From NCBI RefSeq assembly GCF_004309735.1, contig NZ_SIXC01000016.1, positions 12,816 through 45,959 of the forward strand: a DNA stretch of 33,144 nt. The letters run 5' to 3'. Position numbers and translations under genes: made by a program. Source of the stretch: Desulfovibrio legallii (GTDB lineage Bacteria > Desulfobacterota > Desulfovibrionia > Desulfovibrionales > Desulfovibrionaceae). This document shows, in pieces, positions 1 through 7,264 of this stretch (positions within the stretch are counted from its first letter, which is position 1; the number at the start of each line of letters is the position of its first letter). The notes beneath the pieces are model-generated. The model searched no databases. It was not told the DNA's origin and was given only the letters and a program-made list of their open reading frames with translations.

Positions 1-16
1 TACAGGGGGTCTTACC

Positions 17-1135
17 ATGATTGTCGGCGTTACCAAGGAAATCAAGGCGGATGAATACCGCGTGGGGCTTACGCCCGCGGGCGTCAAAACTCTGACTGAC
101 CGCGGACATACCGTACTGGTGGAAGCCGGCGCGGGCCTGGGCAGCCGTATTGACGATGCAGCCTATGCGGCCGCCGGCGGGCGCATCCTGCCCGTGGCGG
201 CGGTCTGGGAACAGGCCGACATGATCGTCAAAGTCAAGGAGCCGCTGGAGTGCGAATACCGGTACTTCAAGCCCGGCCTGTTGCTGTTCACCTACCTGCA
301 CCTGGCGGCGGACAAAGCCCTCACCGAGGCCCTGCTGCAGTCCAAAGTCGTGGGGCTGGCCTACGAAACCGTGCAGCCCGAAGACCACAGCCTGCCCCTG
401 CTGGCCCCCATGTCCGAAGTGGCCGGGCGCATGTCCGTACAGGTGGGCGCCTACCTGCTCACCAAACAGGCCGGCGGCGCTGGCATGCTCATGGGCGGCG
501 TGGCCGGGGTGCAGCGCGCCCGGGTGGTCATCGTGGGCGGCGGCACCGTGGGTACCGAGGCGGTCAAAATGGCTATGGGCCTGGGCGCGGATGTGACCGT
601 CCTGGACAGCAACCTCAACCGCCTGCGTTACCTGAGCGACATTTTTTCCGCCCGCGTACAGACCCTGGCCTCCAACGTCTACAATATCGCCGATGCCGTG
701 CGGGAGGCGGACCTGGTCATCGGCTCCGTGCTCATTCCTGGGGCCATGGCGCCCAAACTGGTCACCGAGGCCATGATCAAAACCATGCGCAAGGGCAGCG
801 TAGTGGTGGACGTGGCCATTGATCAGGGCGGATCCTTTGAAACCACGGCGGGCAAGCCCACCACCCACCACCAGCCCACCTTTGAGAAGCACGGCGTCAT
901 CCACTACGCCGTGGCCAATATTCCCGGCGCGGTGCCCATCACCTCCACCCACGCCCTGACCAACGCCACCCTGCCCTATGCCGTGGCCCTGGCCGACAAA
1001 GGCTGGAAGACCGCCTGCAAAGAAAATATCGCTCTGCAACGCGGCCTCAACACCGTGGACGGCCAGTGCACCTTTGCCGGCGTGGCCGAAGCCCTGGGCC
1101 TGAACTACACACCCGCCACGCAATTTCTGGCATAA
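17..1135 (+). CDS. ald: Alanine dehydrogenase
   Basis: NAD-dependent alanine dehydrogenase interconverts L-alanine and pyruvate plus ammonium in the cytoplasm. The 372-residue product has the usual family length. It starts [10 protein letters not shown], with R15 in the substrate-binding YRVGLTP stretch, K74 in KVKEP and H95 in FTYLHLA at the expected catalytic positions. The Rossmann motif [12 protein letters not shown] is followed by VTVLDSN, whose aspartate would bind the NAD ribose. The DQGGSFETT segment is also typical. A GGGGG tract ends a few bases before the ATG. Its upstream region is cut off by the window edge. It converges on the ABC transporter operon, with only 12 bases between the two stop codons. 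Identification is secure from full-length motif agreement. Confidence 0.96.
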   Translation: MIVGVTKEIKADEYRVGLTPAGVKTLTDRGHTVLVEAGAGLGSRIDDAAYAAAGGRILPVAAVWEQADMIVKVKEPLECEYRYFKPGLLLFTYLHLAADKALTEALLQSKVVGLAYETVQPEDHSLPLLAPMSEVAGRMSVQVGAYLLTKQAGGAGMLMGGVAGVQRARVVIVGGGTVGTEAVKMAMGLGADVTVLDSNLNRLRYLSDIFSARVQTLASNVYNIADAVREADLVIGSVLIPGAMAPKLVTEAMIKTMRKGSVVVDVAIDQGGSFETTAGKPTTHHQPTFEKHGVIHYAVANIPGAVPITSTHALTNATLPYAVALADKGWKTACKENIALQRGLNTVDGQCTFAGVAEALGLNYTPATQFLA

Positions 1136-1147
1136 ATCAGGGAGTCT

Positions 1148-1930
1148 TCACCAACCAGGGGCTTTCCCCCCAAGCCCCTGTGACGTGCCGCCCGCCTGCG
1201 CCGCACCCAGCGCCAGACGAATCCGCGCCCGCAGGGCGGCCTGCTCCACCGCGTCCGGATCGCGGGGTCGCGGGGCGGCAATCTCCCAACACTGGGTAAG
1301 CCCCCGGCCTTCCTCCATAAGATGGACCGTATCGGCCAGCAGACAGGCCTCACCCACGTCGTGGGTTACCAGCATAACGGTCAGACCCGCGTCTGCCTGC
1401 AACCGGGCCAGCAATATCTGCATGCGCAAACGGGTAATGGCGTCCAGGGCGGCAAAGGGTTCGTCCAGAAACAACAGCTTGGGCCGCAGGGCCAGGGCAC
1501 GGGCCAAGGCCGCGCGCTGCCGCATGCCGCCCGAAAGAACGGAAGGCAAGGCCGCGCCCCACGCGCCCAAGCCCACCTGCTCCAGCACCGTCGCCACCCG
1601 CCGGCGGCAATCCTGCCGCGAAAATCCGGCCTGCCGCAGCCCCAAGGCCACGTTTTCCGCCACGCTCAGCCAGGGAAACAGGGCATCGTCCTGAAAGGCC
1701 ATAACCCGCTCCGGGCCGGGCTTCGCGCAGGGCGCGCCTGTCAAAAAAATCTCCCCCGCATCCGGCGGCAGAAACCCCGCCAGAATATGCAGCAGCGTGC
1801 TTTTGCCGCAGCCGCTGGCTCCCACCAGGGCCGTGACGCTCCCCTGCCGCAGGCTCAGATCCACGCCCGGCAGCACCACGCGCCCGGCAAAGGCCTTACG
1901 CACGCCTACGCAGGCAAAGTACGGCCTCAT
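1148..1930 (-). CDS. ABC importer ATP-binding protein, NitT/TauT (SsuB/TauB) type
   Basis: ATPase subunit (260 residues) that powers the importer encoded with the next two genes. Visible motifs are Walker A GASGCGKST, the Q-loop AFQDDALFPWLS, the signature LSGGMRQR, Walker B LLFLDEPFAALD and the switch histidine in LVTHDV. The FPWLSVAENVALGL stretch after the Q-loop is typical of the nitrate/sulfonate/taurine branch. The start chosen is MRPYFACVG, because its ATG overlaps the permease stop as ATGA, a standard sign of translational coupling. A longer in-frame extension runs through the permease gene and is unlikely. It is the last gene of the operon. The substrate cannot be told from the ATPase. 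Confidence 0.93.
   Translation of the reverse strand: MRPYFACVGVRKAFAGRVVLPGVDLSLRQGSVTALVGASGCGKSTLLHILAGFLPPDAGEIFLTGAPCAKPGPERVMAFQDDALFPWLSVAENVALGLRQAGFSRQDCRRRVATVLEQVGLGAWGAALPSVLSGGMRQRAALARALALRPKLLFLDEPFAALDAITRLRMQILLARLQADAGLTVMLVTHDVGEACLLADTVHLMEEGRGLTQCWEIAAPRPRDPDAVEQAALRARIRLALGAAQAGGTSQGLGGKAPGW
1156..1180. terminator. Hairpin between convergent ald and ABC ATPase genes
   Basis: Perfect 9-base arms CAGGGGCTT and AAGCCCCTG flank a 7-base loop (TCCCCCC). The hairpin lies about 20 bases past the ald stop and inside the last codons of the oppositely oriented ATPase gene. No T-run follows on either strand, so it may block antisense readthrough or be a weak terminator. The structure is seen; the function is inferred. 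Confidence 0.4.
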
Positions 1931-2703
1931 CGGCGCAGCCCCGGCAGGCACCCCAGCAGCTGCAGGAGCAACGCGTCGCAGACCGCCCCCAGCACGGCTA
2001 TGCACAAGATGCCGCACAGCAGGATGTCCACCCGCCCGTTCATGCGGGCGTCCATGATCAGCGCGCCCAGGCCGTCCGGCACGCCGGTAAGCTCACCCAG
2101 CACCAAATAGGCGAAGCTCATGCCCAGGGCCACCCGCAGCCCTGCGCAAAGCTGCGGCATGGACCAGGGCAGCACCACCCGCAGAAACAGCGCCGCGCGT
2201 CCCAAGCCCAGCATACGGCCCACATGCAGCAGATTGGGCGGCGTGGACGCCGCCGCGGCCGCCGCGCTGAAGTAGACGGGGAAAAAACCCGCCAGAGCGA
2301 TGAGGGTCACCGTTGTTTTGAAGCCCACGCCCAGCCAGATCAGGGCCAAGGGCAGCCAACTGATGCCGGGCACGGCCTTGACGCCGTTGATGACCGGGGC
2401 CAGCAGCCGGGCCACGGTGGGGCTGCGGCCCGACCACAGGCCCAGCACCGCGCCGGGAACCGCGGCCAGAGCATATCCGGCGGCCACCCGGCCCAGACTG
2501 GCCGCCGCGTCGGGCCAGAACCGGCCGGCCTGCGGATCGTCGCCCACGCCGAGCACATAGACCGCCAGGGTACGGGCCACCTGCCGGGGCGGGGGCAACA
2601 GCCAATCCGGGGCCGCCCCGTGCTCCGTGGCCGCAAACCAGCCCAGCAGGAGCAGACAGGGCAGGCACCAGGGCAGCAGATGGTCGCGCCAGGCTCTATT
2701 CAT
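1927..2703 (-). CDS. ABC importer permease, NitT/TauT (SsuC/TauC) type
   Basis: Inner-membrane permease of 258 residues with about six hydrophobic segments. The cytoplasmic EAA-like loop reads GRMLGLGRAALFLRVVLPWS, with the conserved glycine and the LP step, and contacts the ATPase. The chosen start, MNRAWRDHLLP, overlaps the 3' end of the binding-protein gene by 8 bases. The longer frame would run far into that gene. The stop overlaps the ATPase start by 4 bases, so the three transporter genes are translationally linked. The family (binding-protein-dependent transport inner membrane component) is clear; the substrate is not. Confidence 0.92.
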   Translation of the reverse strand: MNRAWRDHLLPWCLPCLLLLGWFAATEHGAAPDWLLPPPRQVARTLAVYVLGVGDDPQAGRFWPDAAASLGRVAAGYALAAVPGAVLGLWSGRSPTVARLLAPVINGVKAVPGISWLPLALIWLGVGFKTTVTLIALAGFFPVYFSAAAAAASTPPNLLHVGRMLGLGRAALFLRVVLPWSMPQLCAGLRVALGMSFAYLVLGELTGVPDGLGALIMDARMNGRVDILLCGILCIAVLGAVCDALLLQLLGCLPGLRR

Positions 2704-3697
2704 GAACCAGGGGTTGGCCCGTTCGCAGGGCGTCCACAAACCGGCGGTCCACCAGCCGGCTGTAGTCCGGCTCCGCAGCAATGACGCCCAAGGCCTTCAT
2801 GCGCGCGCCCAGGGCAGCCAGACGCCGCAGAAAAGCGTCGTCCATATCCCAGGCCAGTTCCATATTGGGAGCGGAAGCCTCCAGCAGGGCGCGATCCACG
2901 CGAAAAAGCGCGGCGGCCGTATCCAGCCAGAGTTTTTTGTCCGCCATAAAGGCCTCTGTGGCGGCCTTGTGCGCGGCCACCATGCGCATGGCCCGCTGCG
3001 GATGCTCTCTGATAAAATCCTCGCGCATGAGCATGCCGCTGTTGATGGTCCCGATGCTGTCGTCATAATAGGGATAGGCCAGAATGCGCCCGTAGCCCTG
3101 AGCCACGGCCTGGGTAGGGAAGGGCTCACCAGAAAGAAAGGCGTCAATGTCGCCCTTGGCCAGGGCTGTGCCCATATCGAAAAAGTCGATACGCATCAGG
3201 CGCACGTCCTTGTTCGGATTAAGCCCCTGGCGCTGCAGAACTTCGCGCAACAGAATCTCGTGCATGGTGCCGGGCACATAGGCAATGCGCTTGCCCTTGA
3301 GCTGCGCCGGGCTGCGGATGGGGCCGTTCTTGGCCACCACAAGCGCCGAACACTTGTTACCCAGGGCCGCCACCAGGCGCACGGGCTCGCCGCGCGACGC
3401 CGCCTGGATAGCCAGGGCCAGGGTAGTGCCCGTCATGTCCAGACTGCCGGAAAGCAGCGCCGCCTTCTGGTCCGCCGGGTTGGTAAAAGGCCGCACCTCC
3501 ACGCGCGGGACCGGAGCAGGGGCATACCGCTCATAAACAAAAGGCTGGATGGTCTGCGCCGTCTTCCAGGTGCCTACCCGCCAAACCTCCTGCGCCGGGG
3601 CGACAGCAGCCCAAAGCAGGACCGCCAACGTCGCCAGCATCCCCAAAAACGCCGCGGCCCCGCCGCATCCCCTGCCGTTTCCGTAACCCAAAACCAT
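2696..3697 (-). CDS. NitT/TauT-type ABC transporter substrate-binding protein
   Basis: Periplasmic binding protein of 333 residues. The start chosen is MVLGYGNGRG, because a GGAGG lies six bases before that ATG; a start 13 codons upstream has no such site. The N-terminus is a signal peptide: a hydrophobic stretch, then AVAPAQ, with a likely cut before EVWRV. It has no lipobox cysteine. The mature part has the SsuA/THI5-like pattern: ALLSGSLDMTGTTL, LKGKRIAYVPGTMHEILLR and IDAFLSGEPFPT. The gene lies between the PadR-radical SAM gene (48 bases upstream with this start) and the permease. The ligand is unknown. Context suggests a compound that the radical SAM enzyme uses, makes or monitors, which is inference. 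Confidence 0.9.
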   Translation of the reverse strand: MVLGYGNGRGCGGAAAFLGMLATLAVLLWAAVAPAQEVWRVGTWKTAQTIQPFVYERYAPAPVPRVEVRPFTNPADQKAALLSGSLDMTGTTLALAIQAASRGEPVRLVAALGNKCSALVVAKNGPIRSPAQLKGKRIAYVPGTMHEILLREVLQRQGLNPNKDVRLMRIDFFDMGTALAKGDIDAFLSGEPFPTQAVAQGYGRILAYPYYDDSIGTINSGMLMREDFIREHPQRAMRMVAAHKAATEAFMADKKLWLDTAAALFRVDRALLEASAPNMELAWDMDDAFLRRLAALGARMKALGVIAAEPDYSRLVDRRFVDALRTGQPLVHE

Positions 3698-3745
3698 AGT
3701 CGCCTCCGCAGGCATTGCTGTGTTGCACCGGGACATCCGCCGCCA

Positions 3746-5122
3746 TCAATCTCCGCCCAAAGCGTAGCCCGCCTCCAGCAGCAGGGAGAGGGCGTCCTCC
3801 ACGCCAAAGGCGCGCCAGTCCGTGTCGCTTTCGGCCACATCGCGGGGCACTGCCCCGGTTTCCACCACCAGCACGTTAGCTCCCCAGTTCAGCGCCTGCA
3901 GTGTGGGCGGGTGCACGCAGATATCCGGCGTCCGCACGCCGCCGGCCAGCCGCGTCACAGCGGCTATCTGCGCCAGACGCTGTGGGGACAACTCCGCGTC
4001 AGGCCCCGTGCCGGCCCTGTCCCCGCAAGGGGTGCCGGGCACATTGATCCGCGCCATGACGCCGCACAAGCGCGCCTCATAGCGCAGGGCCGTAAGCAGC
4101 ACAGCCACAAGCTCCTTGTTGCCGTGTTCCGGTCCCACAGGTTCCACCAGATGGGCCAGGTCCAGGCTGGACCCGCGCACCGTGCCCAGGGTGTCCAGGC
4201 GCGTTGCCGTCTTGAATCCCGTAGTTTCCCCTTCGCCCAGACGCAGGGTGTGGTAAACCACGTTAACCCCGGCCGCAGCCAGGGCCCTGGCGTCGGCAGC
4301 CTCCAGCTCACCGGTATTGACCACAACCCGGTAGCTGCCGGGAACCTCGCGCCGCAGGCGGCGCACCAAATCGAGCAGCTTTTCCAGCGAATAAAATTCC
4401 GTGGTGCGCAGGGTCACCCAATAGGCTCCCTGGGCCACAAAACGGCGTGCCGTTTCCACGATGCGCGGGGCGGACCATTCCTGCGGCGCCCGCACCAGTC
4501 CCCACTTTTCGCCGAAAGAACAAAAACCGCAGTTCATGGGACAAGGGCGGCAATCCACGCCGATGGCGCTCCAGACGCGACCATGGTTTTTCGCCGTCTG
4601 GCGGGCCATATCCCGTGCCCGGCGTCCCAGAAAGGCGGCTTCGGCCGAATCGGCGGGAACTTCCAGCAAAGCCTCCAGATCCGCCGCAACGGGGATGCGG
4701 CCTGCCAGCGCCTCCCGCGCCACGCGCTCCACCAACTGGGTAAAGGCCCGATCCATATGGTTGGCCTCGCGGACCAGCATAAGCGTTGCGTCCAGGGTAC
4801 GGCGATAGTCTTCCAAGGTCGTCTCCCACTGCGCCAGGCACGCCCTTCCGCGTTCCGTCAGGGCGTAACGGCGACGGCCCGTAGTAAGTCCCGCTTCTTC
4901 CGCCGCAGTCAGCAGCCCTCTGGCCTCCATGCTTTTGAGCAGACGGTATACGCCGGTCTGGTCCGGAACCGCGCCCTCCCACAAGGGCAATGCCCGCAAC
5001 CCCTGCAGCAGCGCGTAGCCGTGCTGTGCGCCATGGGCCAGCAGGCCCATAATCACGGGCTGCACAAAACGTTGCAGCGTACCGCCCGCACAGGCGCATC
5101 CCGCAAAATCCAGTTCTTCCAT
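3746..5122 (-). CDS. PadR-type regulator fused to BioB/HydE-like radical SAM enzyme
   Basis: A 458-residue, uninterrupted two-domain protein. Residues about 15-115 look like a PadR winged helix: RFVQPVIMGLLAHGAQHGYALL, then DQTGVYRLLKSMEARGLLT and the wing RRRYALTERG. C9 and C11 precede it. After a helical linker (about 120-180), residues 181-458 resemble the biotin synthase/HydE/PylB group of radical SAM enzymes. The CxxxCxxC cluster motif is C194-C198-C201 (CPMNCGFC), with an extra C191. RINVPGTPCGD and NWGANVLVVETG match the 'PGTP' and 'GAN' landmarks of BioB-like barrels. A GAGG lies seven bases before the ATG. It heads the importer operon and probably represses its own promoter. The reaction is unknown. 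PadR regulators usually stand alone, so the fusion is unusual. Confidence 0.85.
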   Translation of the reverse strand: MEELDFAGCACAGGTLQRFVQPVIMGLLAHGAQHGYALLQGLRALPLWEGAVPDQTGVYRLLKSMEARGLLTAAEEAGLTTGRRRYALTERGRACLAQWETTLEDYRRTLDATLMLVREANHMDRAFTQLVERVAREALAGRIPVAADLEALLEVPADSAEAAFLGRRARDMARQTAKNHGRVWSAIGVDCRPCPMNCGFCSFGEKWGLVRAPQEWSAPRIVETARRFVAQGAYWVTLRTTEFYSLEKLLDLVRRLRREVPGSYRVVVNTGELEAADARALAAAGVNVVYHTLRLGEGETTGFKTATRLDTLGTVRGSSLDLAHLVEPVGPEHGNKELVAVLLTALRYEARLCGVMARINVPGTPCGDRAGTGPDAELSPQRLAQIAAVTRLAGGVRTPDICVHPPTLQALNWGANVLVVETGAVPRDVAESDTDWRAFGVEDALSLLLEAGYALGGD

Positions 5123-5139
5123 GACAGTGCCTCAATAGT

Positions 5140-5155
5140 AGATTAACTCTAATCT
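5140..5155. promoter_or_regulatory. Candidate operator at the start of the PadR-radical SAM operon
   Basis: AGATTA-ACTC-TAATCT is a perfect inverted repeat with 6-base arms. It lies 18-33 bases before the start codon at 5122 and directly downstream of the predicted -10 box, so it would overlap the transcription start. That is a classic repressor position. Autoregulation by the PadR domain of the adjacent gene is the natural guess; binding is not shown by sequence alone. Confidence 0.55.
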
Positions 5156-5161
5156 TAAGGC

Positions 5162-5190
5162 AGCGTAGTCCGCGTTGGGCTCGCGGTCAA
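5162..5190 (-). promoter_or_regulatory. Predicted sigma-70 promoter of the PadR-radical SAM/ABC operon
   Basis: On the minus strand, TTGACC (5190-5185) and TACGCT (5167-5162) are separated by exactly 17 bases. The expected transcription start, near 5155, falls on the edge of the 5140-5155 palindrome. The leader would be about 33 bases and contain the GAGG ribosome site. Confidence 0.55.
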
Positions 5191-5323
5191 GCCCTGACGC
5201 ACATGACGGCTGAAAGTTCCTTGCGTTCCGCCGCAACCTGGCCGCCCGGCAGCGGCCGCCGCAACAGCCTGCGGGCCCGCGGATCGGCGGCAACGCCGAC
5301 CCGCCAGGGCAGGAAAGCGGCCC

Positions 5324-5351
5324 TTGACAGCAGTGCGCATTCGGCTATATT
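5324..5351 (+). promoter_or_regulatory. Predicted sigma-70 promoter of the PxxKW gene
   Basis: Consensus TTGACA at 5324-5329 and TATATT at 5346-5351 are separated by 16 bases. It lies in the 352-base gap between the divergent operon and the PxxKW gene. It would give a leader of about 150 bases, unusually long for an 87-residue protein. No gene is visible in the gap 5156-5507. Confidence 0.6.
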
Positions 5352-5404
5352 TCTCCATTCCCGAATCCGCCGGTGTGACGGCGGCGGGCGGCGGGCCTTT
5401 TTGC

Positions 5405-5422
5405 CGGACCGGTCCTGGTCCG
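5405..5422 (+). other. Hairpin in the PxxKW leader
   Basis: CGGACC-GGTCCT-GGTCCG forms a 6-base stem in the predicted 5' leader of the gene at 5508. A second GC-rich self-complementary stretch (GGCGGTCCGCC) follows near 5450. This may affect RNA stability or translation. No known riboswitch was recognised. Confidence 0.35.
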
Positions 5423-5507
5423 AAACGGGCGCATGCCGACAATTTTTGGCGGTCCGCCGCCGACAGATCAGATACCATAGAGCGCTGCGGCGCATGGAGG
5501 TTTTGTC

Positions 5508-5771
5508 ATGACCCCTCTGGAAAACGCCACCAAGACCGCCGAGGGTGTGGTGGTCAACGGCTTTGTTCTTTCCCCTGTGGTGGAGCAGTGCAACGGCTGT
5601 GAGCGGATGCGCGAGTTTGACGGTGAGCAGTTCTGCTCCAGTTATCCCGCGCCTGCCCGCAAATGGGCTGTAGGCCGTTGCAACTTTGCCACGCACGCCA
5701 AGGCGCAGGCTAACGCCGCCGCCAAAGTGAACCCGCTCAAGGCCTCCAAGCGCGCCGCCAAAGGCCGCTAG
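5508..5771 (+). CDS. PxxKW family cysteine-rich small protein
   Basis: An 87-residue protein with four cysteines (C28, C31, C43, C58) in a CxxC-x11-C-x14-C layout. The motif P49-A-R-K52-W53 gives the family its name. The family is known mainly from delta-proteobacteria such as Desulfovibrio, and its function is not established. The cysteine spacing would suit a bound metal or Fe-S cluster, which is inference. There is no signal peptide. The tail (residues 64-87) is lysine- and alanine-rich. GGAGG precedes the ATG by seven bases. It has its own promoter and is divergent from the PadR-radical SAM operon, which may be coincidence. Confidence 0.85.
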   Translation: MTPLENATKTAEGVVVNGFVLSPVVEQCNGCERMREFDGEQFCSSYPAPARKWAVGRCNFATHAKAQANAAAKVNPLKASKRAAKGR

Positions 5772-5807
5772 AGCAGCTTGCCTTTGGGAATGCCTTTCTC
5801 AAAGGCA
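5769..5807 (+). repeat. Hairpin element abutting the PxxKW stop codon
   Basis: The TAG stop begins TAGAGCAG. It is followed by TGCCTTT-CTC-AAAGGCA (5791-5807), a perfect 7-base stem. An alternative pairing uses TGCCTTTG at 5779-5786. The purN gene at 17786 also ends with TAGAGCA followed by hairpins, so these may be members of one intergenic family. No T-run follows. Confidence 0.35.
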
Positions 5808-5973
5808 GGCAAGACGCCCCTTTCCGATGCTTTGCCGCCCAGGCGCCCTGCGTTTGCGGTGAGGAAGGAGGGGCATCCGCTTATGCAGCCGCCAGATTTT
5901 TGCGGGCCGTTGCGGCGGCTTCCGGGCACAAACCGGTCCCCGATACTGTTTCGGGACGACACGGTTGCAGCTT

Positions 5974-6001
5974 GGGCCGCCCTGCGGCCCTTTATGTTTT
6001 T
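5974..6001 (+). terminator. Probable terminator upstream of the M20 peptidase
   Basis: GGGCCGC-CCT-GCGGCCC (5974-5990) is followed by TTTATGTTTTT. This is a short, strong GC stem with a T-rich tail, consistent with rho-independent termination of transcription from the PxxKW gene. It ends about 20 bases before the next start codon, so it could also act as a leader attenuator for that gene. Confidence 0.55.
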
Positions 6002-6022
6002 GTCTGTTGACAGGGGCACGCC

Positions 6023-7264
6023 ATGCTTAAAAACCTGGATATGCTGCTGCGCGGCCTGGCCGGCCGTGAAAATCGGGTGGCGGAGCTGCAGTCCGTGCTT
6101 ACCGCCTGCCAGGCTCTGGGACCGGACAACGGCGGTCCTGGCGAGCTGGAAAAAATCCGCTGCATTACTGATTGGCTCAAGGCCTGCAGCGTCACAGACC
6201 TCACCCGTCTGGACGCCCCGGACCCTCGCGTGCCTGAGGGGCTGCGCCCCAACCTGGTGGCGCGCATGCCGGGCAAAGGCCGCCGCACCCTCTGGCTGTT
6301 CGGCCATACGGATGTAGTGCCCCCCGGAGATCTGACCGCCTGGAGCGGCGACCCCTGGCAGGTACGCCGTGAAGGCGACTGGCTCTACGGACGCGGCGTG
6401 GAGGACAACCAGCAGGCCATTGTGAGCATGCTGCTGCTCGCTGAAGAACTGGCGGCCCACGGGCTCACGCCGGAACTGAACCTGGGCATGGTCTTCATGG
6501 CCGATGAAGAAACAGGCAACACTTACGGCCTGCGCCGCATTCTCACGGCCGCGCCGGAGCTGTTCAGCCCGGACGACCTCTATATCGTGCCCGATGCCGG
6601 TTCCCCGGTCGGCGACGCCATAGAAGTGGCCGAGAAGGGCCAGTTGTGGCTGCGGGTACGCACCACGGGCGCGCAGTGCCACGCCTCAGCCCCGCAGCAG
6701 GGCCGCAACGCCTTTCTGGCCGGGGCGGATATGGTTCTGGCCGCCCACAACGGCCTGCGTGCGGCCTTTGCCGACGCCAACCCGTTGTTTATACCGCCTT
6801 TTTCCACCTTCGTGCCCAGCAAGCACGAGCCCAATGTGCCCAATATCAATACTGTGCCGGGCAGCGACGTCTTTTATCTGGACTGCCGCCTGCTGCCCCA
6901 GGTAGACCCCGAGGCCGTGCTGGCCAGGCTGCAGGCCACGGCTGCGGAGGTAGGCGCGCGCCACCGGGTGCGGATTGAAGTGGAGACGGTGCAGTGGCAG
7001 CCGGCCACGGCCGCCCCGGTGGTCAGCCCGGTGGTCACGGCCCTGCGCGCGGCCGTGGCCCGCATCTATGGAGTGGAAGCCCGCCCCGTGGGCATCGGCG
7101 GCGGCACCGTGGCCGCCCTGCTGCGCGAACGCGGCCTGCCCGCCGTGGTCTGGAGCTGCATTGCCAACACCTGCCACCAGCCCAACGAACGCTCCTCCAT
7201 CACCGCAACTCTCAAGGACGCCCAGGTGTTTGCCCACATCCTTATGAACGCCGCCCATGTCTGA
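6023..7264 (+). CDS. M20 family metallopeptidase/deacylase (ArgE/DapE-like)
   Basis: A 413-residue cytoplasmic zinc hydrolase of the M20 family, which removes acyl groups from amino acids or cleaves small peptides. The metal and catalytic residues are all present: H95 and D97 (GHTDVVP), D128 (GRGVEDN), the E162-E163 pair (MADEETGN), D191 (VPDAGS) and H385 (TCHQPNE). The segment around residues 200-310 is the dimerisation lid. AGGGG lies six bases before the ATG. The stop overlaps the mnmG start by 8 bases. It is annotated only to family level, because ArgE, DapE and dipeptidase members share these motifs. The N-terminus is longer than in E. coli DapE. Confidence 0.88.
   Translation: MLKNLDMLLRGLAGRENRVAELQSVLTACQALGPDNGGPGELEKIRCITDWLKACSVTDLTRLDAPDPRVPEGLRPNLVARMPGKGRRTLWLFGHTDVVPPGDLTAWSGDPWQVRREGDWLYGRGVEDNQQAIVSMLLLAEELAAHGLTPELNLGMVFMADEETGNTYGLRRILTAAPELFSPDDLYIVPDAGSPVGDAIEVAEKGQLWLRVRTTGAQCHASAPQQGRNAFLAGADMVLAAHNGLRAAFADANPLFIPPFSTFVPSKHEPNVPNINTVPGSDVFYLDCRLLPQVDPEAVLARLQATAAEVGARHRVRIEVETVQWQPATAAPVVSPVVTALRAAVARIYGVEARPVGIGGGTVAALLRERGLPAVVWSCIANTCHQPNERSSITATLKDAQVFAHILMNAAHV

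Noticed and set aside
2627..5146. 839-residue open frame on the plus strand
   Set aside because: It is antisense to the whole fusion/ABC operon, whose products show clear family motifs and overlapping starts. The plus-strand translation is rich in Gln, His, Arg and Gly, typical of a GC-rich shadow frame.
5778..6317. 179-residue frame overlapping the start of the M20 peptidase
   Set aside because: It runs through a probable terminator and into the peptidase in another frame, and its translation has no family features.
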